A stretch of 64,000 nt of DNA from Amphiura filiformis. Taxonomy: Eukaryota > Echinodermata > Ophiuroidea > Amphilepidida > Amphiuridae. Below the pieces are notes generated by a model that searched no databases, had not been told where the DNA came from, and was given only the letters and a program-made list of their open reading frames with translations. The position numbers and the translations under genes are program-made. The stretch spans positions 39,078,437 through 39,142,436 of the forward strand of contig NC_092641.1 in NCBI RefSeq assembly GCF_039555335.1. Reading direction: 5' to 3'. Below are positions 51,430 through 63,100 of the stretch, one piece after another. The first letter of the stretch is position 1; each line of letters starts with the position of its first letter.

Positions 51430-51720
51430 GAAATAGAAATCCATAAAACCCGCTCAGATAAGGAGAAATGGTGTTAGCGCTGATTGGTTGTAAAAGCGGA
51501 CATTTTGATTGGATGTGTGAAAGGCGAAGTATCGTGTGATTGGATGCAGGGCTTGGCGCTGAAACCGGTATGGGATTTGAATCCCATTCGGGTCGTAAAA
51601 AAGATCCTACTGAGTCGGGTTGCTGTGATAGGCTCCTCGGTGGAGGGGGAAAGGCCAATCGGTGTGAACACTATCAGCTAATTTTTTTCATTGGTTGATA
51701 GCTGTGCGACGAGGAAGAGA
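51430..51720 (-). promoter_or_regulatory. CCAAT-rich upstream region of ORF1, unit 1
   Basis: Five CCAAT/ATTGG boxes in both orientations: 51483-51487, 51508-51512, 51539-51543, 51655-51659 and 51690-51694. AGCGCTAAC and TTGGCGCTGAAACC words lie close by. The nearest CCAAT is about 95 bp from the ORF1 ATG. The density recalls histone-gene promoters (NF-Y). A clear TATA box is not seen. Confidence 0.5.
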
Positions 51721-52088
51721 AAAATATGACATGGTCCCGCCAATACGATCTTTCTCTAAATTGTGTTGAAAAACAACAGAAAGAGAAAAGATACCTTGCT
51801 GTAACGTAAAGTGAACCTGGTAGACTGGGCTAAATAATGTAAAGCCATGGTTCCGTTTCCAGAAAAAAGAAATGGGGTAAAATTATATAGAAAAAACTAT
51901 ATAAAAAAAAATATATATCACCCTGAACCATTAAAGAAAACGCTTTTTTTTATAAATAAAAAGAAAAGGGAAAGAGGTGCTTTGCCCCTGTTGATGCTTT
52001 TTAATATGATATAATACTGTTGCCAGACTATATATAATATAGATCTGTAAGAAAATGCCTCGGGTGGCCGTCAACAGAATATAAAAAT

Positions 52089-52104
52089 AGCTCTTTTCAG
52101 TGCT
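52089..52104 (+). promoter_or_regulatory. Imperfect histone-type stem-loop on the plus strand
   Basis: AGCTCTTTTCAGTGCT: a six-pair stem with one T.T mismatch and the UUUC loop, opposite in direction to the other three. The flanks do not match (TAATAG after). It is conserved at 59779-59794. No plus-strand ORF leads into it, so it may be chance or a relic. Confidence 0.3.
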
Positions 52105-52441
52105 AATAGTATAGGAAGAGGCCTATGAGTGGGATACCAAACCTGTTGGTAAGTTTCCATCAAAATGGAAGAAATTATTTGAGTTTCTTTCCTGTGATGG
52201 CTTTATAGAAGCCAAGAAGGGAGTGATGGAAATTATTATGATTGTGTGAATGTCTAAGAAGTACGGTGTCCTCCTTACAAAGGGGTCCGTGGCCCTCCTC
52301 GGGAGGTTACTCAACGAGGGATACTCAGACCAGTAACCCAAAGGAGCTACTGCGAGTATACTACCGATTCGCCGGCCGTCACCCACTCGAGCTTTTAGAA
52401 AACATTAATGAGTTCTAGAGCCCGGGGGGGTAGTGACAAAT

Positions 52442-53880
52442 TTTTGAAAAGAAAAGACGGGGATAGAACCGAACCTGTTAAGAAACAACCCAAGACAGGT
52501 GTCTGGTGGTATTTTTATACCTTATAGGCTTCCCTCCCTCTTCGGGGTGGGATAAAAAGATATATTCTTGTGGCTTCTTCGTGAGAGATTATAGCATTTT
52601 CTTCATTAAACTGAGATTCAGATGTGAGCGATTCTTGACGCAGAATCTTGTCCTAAGTGGGAAAATTTGGTCTTTCAAAAGCCTATTTTCAAACAGGATT
52701 TATAGTGAATTTGTTCGATATTTCACCATGTAGTAGGTGTATGGAAAAAGGTAGTATAGGCGGGAAAATTCCTTTTTAGAGAGTTTTAGCATGGTGTCAG
52801 CTTGTCCTCAAAGGAGCGTTATAATTTTCTTTATGCTTTTCTTTATATGGGAGACGCTTGCTTTTACGTCCGGAAAGAAAGCACCGTGTAGTTAAAATAT
52901 ATGAAGCTTCAGATCTTATATTTCGCGCGCCAACAATCTTGACCGTGCGATGACATCGTAGGCGGAAAGGGCGTCGACCCCGCTATGAAGCGGTGCTGTA
53001 CTAAGGTATATGCAAGCCCGGCCATGTGTAGGTACGATTTCTAGTCTGCTTTATAGTTTCTTGTGCTATCTGTTAAAGATAACGTGATTAAAAAAGGAAA
53101 GAATAGAAATCGGATTTCTTCAATTTCATGAATTAAGACCGATAAAATGGTCTTTATGTGTGAGTGGTACTGATTTTTGAAAAGAAAAGACTGGGATAGA
53201 ACCGAATCTGGTGCAAAACAACCCAAGACGGGTGTCTGGTGGTATTTTTATACCTTTCAGGTAAAAAGATCCATTCTTGTGGCTTCTTTGTGGGAGATTA
53301 TAGCATTTTCTTCATTAAACTGAGATTCGGATGTGAGCGATTCTTTAGTTAGAACCTTGTCCAGAGTGGAAAGATTGGTCTTTCTAAAACCTATTTTCAA
53401 ACTGGATTTAAAATGAATTTGTCCCGATATTCCCCATGTAGTAGCTTTATGGAAAAAGGTAGAAAATGCGGGAAAATGTCTCTTTAGAGAGGTTTAGCAT
53501 GGTGTCAGCCTTTCCTCAAAGGTGCGTTATAAAATTTCTTTATGCTTTTCTTTATATGAGAGGCGGTTCCTTTTACGTCCGAAAAGAAAGCACCGTATAG
53601 TGAAAATACATAGCTTCAGATCTCACATTTCGCGCCATCAATCTTGACCGCACGATGACATCGAAGGCGGAAAGGCCGACGACCCCCGCTATGAGGCGGC
53701 GCTGTACTGTGGTTTGTGAAATCCCAGCCTTGTGTAGACACGATTTCTAGTCAGCTTTATAGATCTTGTGCTATCTGTTAAAGATAACGTGATTGAAAAA
53801 GAAATCGGATTTCTTCAATTTCAAGAAATAAGACCGATAAAGTGGTCTTTGGGTGTAAGTGGTACTTCTGAAGTAGAAGT
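52442..53880. repeat. Subrepeats A and B of unit 2
   Basis: A is 52442-53174 and B is 53175-about 53862. Nearly identical to the A and B of unit 1, respectively. No gene. Confidence 0.85.
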
Positions 53881-54839
53881 AGAACTCGAGTGGGGGGGGT
53901 TTGTATAATTATGTGTGTGTGAGTGTGTGGTAAGTGAATGTGTGTCACGTCTGGGCCCGTTTCGGGCCTAAGTGGATAAGAGACATCCTCGCGTGGCGAT
54001 GGGAGAGAAGAGTCGCAAAACTTTTCCATCAGTAGTGAGTGACTTTGCGAGAAACTTTCAATATTAGTTTTGGGAGGATGCGATTGCATCCCTTTGGTAG
54101 GCAAATATAAAATAATAATTGGCCCGTTCTGTAAAGGGCGATTTTACAGAGGGAAAAAAAAAAAAAAAAATAATTTCTGTGTGGAAAATATTACCTCAAA
54201 GGATAAATTCCCGCACCAGGAGTCGTGAGGAAGAACTGATAACCTCGTGAAGTAGTTCACTTAGTGATATAATTCAATATTCTTCCTTTGCGTTTTTAGA
54301 TAACGTATCTTAAACATCTCCTTGGAGGCTCGCTATCTGAGGAAGATAGTTAGAATGGAGATATCGACAAGAATAAAAATAAAAATGGCTTTGGATATAA
54401 GCCTAAAAAATGATACAGGTAATCGGTCTGCTGCTATTTGTTTTGGTTATGGAATAGCTTTAGGCCTGTACAATGTATACGTGCGTTTCTTAAACATGTT
54501 AGGCGTTGAGCTTAACAGGTACCATCTTGCTTCATATATATTTGAAACGAGATTAACTTGTCATGATAAAGATGACTTTCTTTATTTTTTATGCTTTATG
54601 TGTAATTTTCCTTATTTGGAAAAGTAGCATTAATTTGTAGACTCCTGGCTATACGCTAGGAAATATACTAACATAAACATTTCTTGAAATTATCGAGAAA
54701 TGTCGATGCGAGAAAGTGCAAGCAGTTAGTAAGACGCGTATCCGGGAGATTTAAATCCCTTTATTCTATTTTCATCGTTTAAATTTTTTGTTAGATATTC
54801 TCTTATAAAAGGTTATTAGAAAGAGAATTGAAAATATCA

Positions 54840-54870
54840 GACGCGTTTCTGGAATGAAATCCTTCATCAG
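54840..54870 (-). ncRNA. Hammerhead-like core downstream of RT, unit 2
   Basis: Same CTGATGA, GAAAC, GTC series as at 47143-47173, unchanged. It shares the weak stem I and stem II of the unit 1 copy. Confidence 0.4.
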
Positions 54871-55102
54871 TTACCCTGCTACTTGGTCATGTTGGTCGTG
54901 GTAAACCCGGACCTATGTTATTTTATGCTCTTAAAAGTCGCGTTTCACCGGGTATGATGGTGTGGCTTTGTGAGAGCAAGAGAACCAGAAATGTAGGAGA
55001 CTGGTTTGTGATTTGCAGGACCAAGAACGAGTCCTGATTAAAAGTTAAACTGCTTGGAGTTTAACTTTTGTGTAAATCTTTGCCTTTATGGAAAGATTTG
55101 TT

Positions 55103-55118
55103 AGCTCTGAAAAGAGCT
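55103..55118 (-). promoter_or_regulatory. Histone-type 3' stem-loop of the RT gene, unit 2
   Basis: AGCTCTTTTCAGAGCT on the minus strand, unchanged from unit 1, about 85-110 nt downstream of the RT end depending on which frame is used there. Confidence 0.7.
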
Positions 55119-55200
55119 GTTGTGGTTTTTGTTTATATAAAATGTGAAAGGTGTGAGGTGTGTGTCGTTTTTGCAACGTGCTTTAACTCTGTCGAATACA

Positions 55201-57304
55201 TCACATATCTTGTCTCTTTTCAAAACTCGATATCTGAGTCGTCCCAGGATACCTTCCGGTGTTGTCTTCAGGTGTGAAGAAGTAATCGTTGAAACCTCTG
55301 CTTTCTAAAGCTAGATCATATAGCATGTTGAGAGTTGGGGAGCCTGGACGTGTCTCTTCGAAAAGAATGCTTTCGTCTGTGACTAGATTCTTTGGAGAGT
55401 TCAATCTGGCTCTGACAAGTGTGTCGCTCAAGTTTTGAGCTCTGCTGAATGCTATAATTGGGACCTTCGGAAAGATCCTTTTCAAAGTTGGATTATCTTT
55501 AACGATGTCCCAATGCTTCAGTATGGCATGTTTGATGTGGTTCCCACTTATCTGTGGGAAGAATTGTGACTTGAAGACCAAAGGGATCTTGTTCGATCTT
55601 TTCGGTTTCTCTGTCAAATATGCCTGTCTATTTTCAAAGAACACTTCTTTCGAAGCTGTATTGATTTCTTTGAGGTTATAACCTCTGCTTAGAAGTTTTT
55701 CTGTGAAGATTGTTTTCCTGTCATCATAAGACTTTTTGTCACTGGAGTTCCTGACTAGTCTGATTAGTTCTCCTTTGATGAACCCTTTGAAAACTGAGGG
55801 ATTGTGACATGAGCTTCTGTCCAGGTAACCCCACGTCTCTGTGGGTTTAGTGAAGCATTTTATGTCGAGGATATTTGACGATTGAAAACGATCTCCTTTG
55901 TAGATGGTGAGATCTAGGAATTGGATTTCGTTTTCTGATGCTACGTGTGTGAACTTGAGAGATGGGTGGAGATCGTTTATTTTGGACACAAAAATCTCAA
56001 GTTGTTCCACTGATCCTGACCACATCATTAGAGAGTCATCCATGTAGACATGGAAAGATATGATGTGTTCGTCCATATGTAATATTTTCTGGACCAACCT
56101 ATTTGCGACTAGGCAGCTGAGAGATACGCTGGATCTTAGGCCCATAGGGGTTCCTGAGATTTGAAGAAAATGGTGACCATTAAATTCGAAGGCGTTCCTG
56201 AAAAGAACGAGAGTCAAAAGCTTTCTCATATATTGCAAATTAGGCATGGGAGGGTCGAAGGATAACGGATTGACCCCTTCCAATGCTTCCATGGCTACCT
56301 CTAATGCCTCCTCTTGAGGAACTGAGGTGAACATGCTAACTATATCTATGCTCGCAAGAATTATATTGCTCGGAAGGACCAGTTGTTCGATTTTACGAAT
56401 GGTGTCCGCTGTATCTTTAAGATACGTGGGTGCTTTCTGGACTTCCGGTAAGAGGTAATGGTCAAGAAATTCTGAGATTCTGTTGAGTGGTGATCCGCAG
56501 TGTGACGTCACTGGGCGGCCTATAAAAGTGCCGCTTTTTGGTGTTTTATGTACTTTTGGTAACATGAAAAACACTGGTGTTTTTGTTTGTGCACTGTCTA
56601 CTGGATCTAAGTAATCTGCTAATGCCTTGTCGATCTCTTTTGATTGACACATCTCGTTAATTAGGTCACTAACCAAATCAGTGGTAGAAGTTGTCATGTC
56701 ATAGTCTAGTTTGAGATATGATTTTTGTCCAAAAGTTGTCTATGACCCTCGGATACGTAATCCTTTTTGGACAAAATGCAAATTCTCTCCCTTTATCGAA
56801 CTTTTTCAGAACGATATCAGGGTTATTTTTCAATTTCTTTACAGCCTGGATTTCAACCTTACTCATGTTGGGTTGTGCATTTTGATCGGAATATCTGCTA
56901 ATTCCGTCCTCATTCCTTCCAGATAGTCTTCTAAGCCTATACTTGGGACAAGACCAGGAATCCATGTTGATGGGTTTCTGAATCTGTGCCTGGATTTCCA
57001 GCCTCTCATTGCTGCATGGAATCGAATCCTCATGTTTCTCGCTAAACCGTCTGCAGCCTCCATCAGGAAGCGTTTTGTGGGTTTGCTTGGTGTGGGTATA
57101 AAGGATAAACCTTTAGAAAGCGCAATTGTTTCCGACTCTGAAAGTTCGTAGTCAGAAAGGTTCTTAACGAATTGTTTTGCTTTATTTACCATAAGTTCCC
57201 TTAGAACTTCTGGTTTGTGTTCTACTTAATAAGTTAGACTTCCTTTTCTTACGTCTAATATGAGTAGATTCCCTGTGTAGGTGCTTGCGGAAGTGGCGTC
57301 CCAT
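55201..57304 (-). pseudogene. Penelope-like reverse transcriptase, unit 2 (several frameshifts)
   Basis: From the internal Met at 56697 one open frame carries the whole catalytic RT (LPKVHKTPK, DIVSMFTSV, YMDDSLMMW) and thumb, including the stretch that is frameshifted in unit 1. The N-terminal part is broken by a 2-base deletion near 57202, changes near 56940 and 56876, and single-base losses near 56784 and 56725. A one-base loss near 55243 replaces the acidic tail with a longer one ending at 55201. So units 1 and 2 are each broken, but at different positions. Most breaks sit in homopolymers and could be assembly error. Confidence 0.85.
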
Positions 57305-57335
57305 GTTTGAATATATAAAAGGGGTTAGGTTGTAC

Positions 57336-57790
57336 ACAATTTATTGTGTTCGCTACCCTATTCTTATATATAAGTATAAATATATTATATGAATATATTT
57401 AGTATATAAGTGAAAAGGAATACTAGAAAGCTGGTGTCTCGAGAGTGACGAGCGATAAAACAAAACGTATGATAAGTGACTGACTATCAGCGTACTCTTT
57501 CCGAAGACCGGTTGGCACTGTGTTCACCCATTGAGCTGCATTGGCTCAAATGGTGAGGAATCGGGGTGAATTTTGCTTTTGTTAGGAAGCAGGATCCTAG
57601 AACGGATCCTAGCAAGTCCTGCGTTCTGATTGGCTCCCTGAGCGTATGCACTGGCCAATCCTGTCGTGAAACTGACAGTAAAATTTTCTGATTGGTTGTT
57701 CAGAATGGCGCTAAAAAGGCGGGGCCTAGGGGGGGTTTGCTTCCTGAGCGAATCTGTCCCTGGATGGTTGTCTGGTTGCCGCCAAGTGAA
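57336..57790 (-). promoter_or_regulatory. RT upstream region, unit 2 (TATA, dyad, CCAAT cluster)
   Basis: The same TATATATAAG plus ACACAATAAATTGTGT pair as unit 1 lies just before the ATG position, followed upstream by CCAAT boxes (TCTGATTGGCTCC, ACTGGCCAATCC, TCTGATTGGTTG) and a GGCGGGGC box. The dyad recurs near 57979. Confidence 0.5.
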
Positions 57791-58128
57791 TGTTCCCATT
57801 TTCATGGTGTGACGACATTGATAATTCTGAGTCCCAAGGTTTGAGTCAAATGGATTTTATATGAAAAAATGTATTACTAAAGCATTGGGCGCTTTATTTT
57901 GTCATCTACAGTATATTCAGACCCTATGGTGGAGCCTACGAGTATGTTGGCCCTTGTTTAATATTATTATAGGATGTCACACAATTTATTGTGTTGATCA
58001 ATCTGTTTATATAATATATTTATAGCATAGGGAGAGATTGTGTTGCTAATCTTTATTAAGATTAGGGGTGGATGGGTAATACACAAAAAGCATTTGACTT
58101 TTGTCACTCTCTTTTTGGGAAAAGTGGT

Positions 58129-58144
58129 GGCTCTGAAAAGAGCC
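58129..58144 (-). promoter_or_regulatory. Perfect histone mRNA 3' stem-loop after ORF1, unit 2
   Basis: GGCTCTTTTCAGAGCC with the same CCCAAC and ACCAC flanks and the same purine tract 11 nt downstream as in unit 1. Confidence 0.9.
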
Positions 58145-58160
58145 GTTGGGTTTTTGTGGT

Positions 58161-58176
58161 GGGTCTGAAAAGAGCC
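58161..58176 (-). promoter_or_regulatory. Second histone-type stem-loop after ORF1, unit 2
   Basis: GGCTCTTTTCAGACCC, with the same single mismatch as unit 1, 24 nt after the ORF1 stop. Confidence 0.75.
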
Positions 58177-58200
58177 GTTTGGATCTCGGTCTTTCACCGG

Positions 58201-59076
58201 CTACCGTGACCCACCTTGGTGTTGCTTGCCTCTTTTCGGGCCATTCCAATGGGACCTCTGTGGTCCCCATTGCCATATTTGAGGAGGATAGTAGTGTGCC
58301 GGTGGTTGGTAATCGGCTCGTTGCCTCTTGCCTCCCTGATGCCTATGGTGTGGCTGCTGGCGTTTCACCGGTAGTTGCGTTTTCTTTGTCGAGATATTCT
58401 TATGCCTGTAGTTATCTCCTCTCTTGTCTCTCTTCTTAGAGATCTCTGCTTTGAGCTTGGAAAACGCCTCTCCTAGCTCAAGAGGAAGGCAATCCTCTTT
58501 GAGTTTTGCCTCTGCTCTCTGGACCGTGTCTTGGCAGTCTCGTTCACACTCTGGGATTATTTTAGTGACCAGGTCGTCCCTAAGGCGCCTTACGAATTCT
58601 TTGTCGTGTGCGTTTTTCATGGCGTCCAACTCTGTCCTGGCTCTCACTGTAAAGTTATATCCCTGTGCTAGTAGTGGCAATTCTCTCTTACCTGAGAGCC
58701 CCGTTGGAAGATCAGATTTGTCTTCGAGCACGTTGGTATACAGCTCACGTTTGGCTTCTAAGCTTGCCAGTGCGTGATACGACCTGTCTACCGTTTTAAC
58801 TAGCTCGAATACGAAAGAATTGGTGACTTTTGAAAGCGCCTTTTCTTCCGGTGAGGGTTTTTCAACCCTGTTTTCCTTGTTTTCTGCCTCTTTCGGAGTT
58901 GCTGAGTCTAAACTTGGTTCTTTTGAACCTTGTCTAGGAGCGGAGTTGACTTTGGCATTGTCTTCCTGTGTCTCCGGTATTACCATTACTTTATTCTGGT
59001 CCTTCGATGAGTCTTTATTGGTGGTGCTAAGTTTATTTTTCCTAGCGGTGAAAGGTTTGAATTGCTTGAGAGACAT
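58201..59076 (-). CDS. ORF1 of the Penelope-like unit 2
   Basis: 291 aa from ATG 59076, the same length as in unit 1. There are only a few substitutions (for example LPTGL for LPKGL, and STKK for SKRK near the basic tail). The frame is intact despite frequent indels elsewhere in the unit. This suggests either selection on ORF1 or better read accuracy here. Confidence 0.75.
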   Translation of the reverse strand: MSLKQFKPFTARKNKLSTTNKDSSKDQNKVMVIPETQEDNAKVNSAPRQGSKEPSLDSATPKEAENKENRVEKPSPEEKALSKVTNSFVFELVKTVDRSYHALASLEAKRELYTNVLEDKSDLPTGLSGKRELPLLAQGYNFTVRARTELDAMKNAHDKEFVRRLRDDLVTKIIPECERDCQDTVQRAEAKLKEDCLPLELGEAFSKLKAEISKKRDKRGDNYRHKNISTKKTQLPVKRQQPHHRHQGGKRQRADYQPPAHYYPPQIWQWGPQRSHWNGPKRGKQHQGGSR

Positions 59077-59106
59077 GATGAAAATGACTGATACCGGTGA
59101 GTAGCT

Positions 59107-59400
59107 GAGACCCAATGAAATAGAAATCCATAAAACCCGCTCAGATAAGGAGAAATGGTGTTAGCGCTGATTGGTTGTAAAGCGGACATTTTGATTGGAT
59201 GTGTGAAAGGCGAAGTATCGTGTGATTGGATGCAGGCTTGGCGCTGAAACCGGTATGGGATTTGAATCCCATTCGGGTCGTAAAAAAGATCCTACTGAGT
59301 CGGGTTGCTGTGATAGGCTCCTCGGTGGAGGGGGAAAGGCCAATCGGTGTGAACACTATCAGCTAATTTTTTTCATTGGTTGATAGCTGTGCGACGAGGA
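59107..59400 (-). promoter_or_regulatory. CCAAT-rich upstream region of ORF1, unit 2
   Basis: Counterpart of 51430-51720, with the same five ATTGG/CCAAT boxes and AGCGC words. One base of an A-run and one G are lost relative to unit 1. Confidence 0.5.
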
Positions 59401-59778
59401 AGAGAAAAATATGACATGGTCCCGCCAATACGTTCTTTCTCTAAAATAAATAAAAAAACAACAGAAAGAGAAAAGATACCTTGCTGTAACGTAAAGTGAA
59501 CCAGGTAGACTAGGCTAAATAATGTAAAGCCATGGTTCCGTTTCCAGAAAAAAGAAATGGGGGTAAAATTATATAGAAAAAAACTATATAAAAAAAAAAT
59601 ATATATCACCCTGAACCACAAAGAAAACGCTTTCTTTTTTATAAATAAAAAAGAAAAGGGAAAGAGGTGCTTTGCCCCTGTTGATGCTTTTTAATATGAT
59701 ATAATACTGTTGCCAGACTATATATAATATAGATCTGTAAGAAAATGCCTCGGGTGGCCGTCAACAGAATATAAAAAT

Positions 59779-59794
59779 AGCTCTTTTCAGTGCT
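59779..59794 (+). promoter_or_regulatory. Imperfect plus-strand histone-type stem-loop, unit 2
   Basis: Same AGCTCTTTTCAGTGCT as 52089-52104. See that entry for doubts. Confidence 0.3.
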
Positions 59795-60133
59795 AATAGT
59801 ATAGGAAGAGGCCTATGAGTGGGATACCAAACCTGTTGGTAAGTTTCCATCAAAATGGAAGAAATTATTTGAGTTTCTTTCCTGTGATGGCTTTATAGAA
59901 GCCAAGAAGGGAGTGATGGAAATTATTATGATTGTGTGAATGTCTAAGAAGTACGGTGTCCTCCTTACAAAGGGGTCCGTGGCCCTCCTCGGGAGGTTAC
60001 TCAACGAGGGATACTCAGACCAGTAACCCAAAGGAGCTACTGCGAGTATACTACTGATTCGCCGGCCGTCACCCACTCGAGCTTTTAGAAAACATTAATG
60101 AGTTCTAGAGCCCGGGGGGGGGTAGTGACAAAT

Positions 60134-63100
60134 TTTTGAAAAGAAAAGACGGGGATAGAACCGAACCTGTTAAGAAACAACCCAAGACAGGTGTCTGGTG
60201 GTATTTTTATACCTTATAGGCTTCCCTCCCTCTTCGGGGGTGGGAAAAAAGATATATTCTTGTGGCTTCTTCGTGAGAGATTATAGCATTTTCTTCATTA
60301 AACTGAGATTCAGATGTGAGCGATTCTTGACGCAGAATCTTGTCCTAAGTGGGAAAATTTGGTCTTTCAAAAACCTATTTTCAAACAGGATTTATAGTGA
60401 ATTTGTTCGATATTTCACCATGTAGTAGGTGTATGGAAAAAGGTAGTATAGGCGGGAAAATTCCTTTTTAGAGAGGTTTAGCATGGTGTCAGCTTGTCCT
60501 CAAAGGAGCGTTATAATTTTCTTTATGCTTTTCTTTATATGGGAGACGCTTGCTTTACGTCCGGAAAGAAAGCACCGTGTAGTTAAAATATATGAAGCTT
60601 CAGATCTTATATTTCGCGCCAACAATCTTGACCGTGCGATGACATCGTAGGCGGAAAGGGCGTCGACCCCGCTATGAAGCGGTGCTGTACTAAGGTATAT
60701 GCAAGCCCGGCCATGTGTAGGTACGATTTCTAGTCTGCTTTATAGTTTCTTGTGCTATCTGTTAAAGATAAAAAAAAAAAAAAGGAAAGAATAGAAATCG
60801 GATTTCTTCAATTTCATGAATTAAGACCGATAAAATGGTCTTTATGTGTGAGTGGTACTGATTTTTGAAAAGAAAAGACTGGGATAGAACCGAACCTGTT
60901 GCNAANNNNNNNNNNNNNNNNNNNNNNNNNNNNNNNNNNNNNNNNNNNNNNNNNNNNNNNNNNNNNNNNNNNNNNNNNNNNNNNNNNNNNNNNNNNNNNN
61001 NNNNNNNNNNNNNNNNNNNNNNNNNNNNNNNNNNNNNNNNNNNNNNNNNNNNNNNNNNNNNNNNNNNNNNNNNNNNNNNNNNNNNNNNNNNNNNNNNNNN
61101 NNNNNNAACCTGTTAAGAAACAACCCAAGACAGGTGTCTGGGTGGTATTTTTATACCTTATAGGCTCTCTCCCCTTCGGGGTGGGATAAAAAGATATATT
61201 CTTGTGGCTTTCTTCGTGAGAGATTATAGCATTTTCTTCATTAAAACTGAGATCTCAGGATGTGAAAGCGATTCTTGGACACGCAGAATCTTGTCCCGCG
61301 GGAAAATTCTGGTCCTTCAAAAACCTATTTTCAAAACAGGATTTATAGAAAAGAATTTGTTCGATATTTCACCATGTAGGTAGGTGTGCGGAAAAAAGGT
61401 AGTATAGGCGGGAAAATTCCTTTTTAGAGAGGCTTTAGCATGGTGCCAGCTTGTCCCCAAAGGAGCGTTACACTTTCTTCTATGCTTTTCTTTTTATATG
61501 GGAGACGCTTGCTTTTTACGTCCGGAAAAGAAAGCACCGTGTAGTAAAAATATATGAAGCTTCAGATCTTATATTTCGCGCCAATAATCTTGACTCAAAA
61601 GGATGACATCAATGTAGGCGGAAAGGGCGTCGACCCCGCTAGGAAGCGGTGCTGTACTACGGTATATGCAAGCCCGGCCATGTGTAGGCAACGATTTCTA
61701 GTCTGCTTTATAAGTGTTTGTGCCATCTGTTAAAGATAACGTGATCAAAGTGGTAAGAATAGAAATCGGATTTCTTCAATTTCATGAATTAAAGACCGAC
61801 AAAAATGGTCTTTATGCGTAAAGAGTGGTAAATTTTTGAAAAGAAAAGACGGGGATAGAGCCGAACCTGTTAAGAAACAACCCAATACAGGTGTCTGGTG
61901 GTATTTTTATACCTTATAGCCTTCCCTCCCTCTTGGGGTGGGATAAAAAGATATATTCTTGTGGCTTCTTACCGTGAGAGATTATAGCATTTTCTTCATT
62001 AAACTGAGATTCAGATGTGAGCGATTCTTGGCGCAGAATCTTGTCCTAAGTGGGAAAATTTGGTCCTTCAAAACCTATTTTCAAACAGGATTTATAGTGA
62101 ATTTGTTCGATATTTCACCATGTAGTAGGAGTATGGAAAAAGGTAGTATAGGCGGGAAAATTCCTTTTAGAGAGGTTTAGCATGGTGTCAGCTTGTCCTC
62201 AAAGGGGCGTTATAATTTTCTTTATGCTTTTTCTTTATATGGGAGGCGGCTTGCTTTTACGTCCGGAAAGAAAGCACCGTGTAGTAAAAATATATGAAGC
62301 TTCAGATCTTATATTTCGCGCAACAATCTTGACCGTGCTTGATGACTATCGGTAGGCGGAAAGAGCGTCGACCCGCTATGAAGCGGTGCTGTACTAAGGT
62401 ATATGCAAGCCCGGCCATGTGTAGGTACGATTTCTAGTCTGCTTTATAGTTTCTTGTGCTATCTGTTAAAGATAACGTGATTAAAAAAGGAAAGAATAGA
62501 AATCGGTTTCTTCAATTTCATGAATTAAGACCGATAAAATGGATCTTTATGTGTGAGTGGTACTGATTTTTGAAAAGAAAAGACTGGGATAGAACCTGAA
62601 CCTGTTGTGAAACAACCCAAGGCAGGTGTCTGGTGGTATTTTATACCTTTTAGGTAAAAAGATCCATTCTTGTGGCTTCTTTGTGGGAGATTATAGCATT
62701 TTCTTCATTAAACTGAGATTCGGATGTGAGCGATTCTTTTAGGTAGAACCTTGTCCAGAGTGGAAAGATTGGTCTTTCTAAAACCTATTTTCAAACTGGA
62801 TTTATAGTGAATTTGTCCGATATTCCCCATGTAGTAGCTTTATGGAAAAAGGTAGAAAATGCGGGAAAATTTCTTTTAGAGAGGTTTAGCATGGTGTCAG
62901 CCTTTCCTCAAAGGTGCGTTATAAAATTTCTTTATGCTTTTCTTTATATGAGAGCGGTTCCTTTTACGTCCGAAAAGAAAGCACCGTATAGTGAAAATAC
63001 ATAGCTTCAGATCTCACATTTAGCGCCATCAATCTTGACCGCCGCGATGACATCGAAGGCGGAAAGGCCGACGACCCCGCTATGAGGCGGCGCTGTACTA

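Larger units (their letters stand above)
44749..52441 (-). mobile_element. Penelope-like element tandem unit 1 (7,693 bp)
   Basis: A complete unit bounded by TTTTGAAAAGAAAAGAC words. The next unit starts at 52442 in exact head-to-tail register. In minus-strand order it contains upstream CCAAT-rich DNA, ORF1 (51389-50514), histone-type stem-loops (50489-50442), a second CCAAT-rich region, the RT ORF (49614-47523), a third stem-loop (47421-47406), hairpins and a hammerhead-like core, then the two 0.7-kb subrepeats. Units 1 and 2 are nearly identical, differing mainly by single-base and homopolymer indels. Tandem head-to-tail copies are typical of Penelope-like elements, although whole-unit arrays are less usual than partial ones. 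Confidence 0.85.
52442..60133 (-). mobile_element. Penelope-like element tandem unit 2 (7,692 bp)
   Basis: Full second unit in the same orientation, with junctions identical in kind to those of unit 1 (..GGGGGTAGTGACAAA then TTTTGAAAAG). All landmarks of unit 1 recur about 7,687-7,693 bp later. Differences are mostly 1-2-base indels. Confidence 0.85.
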
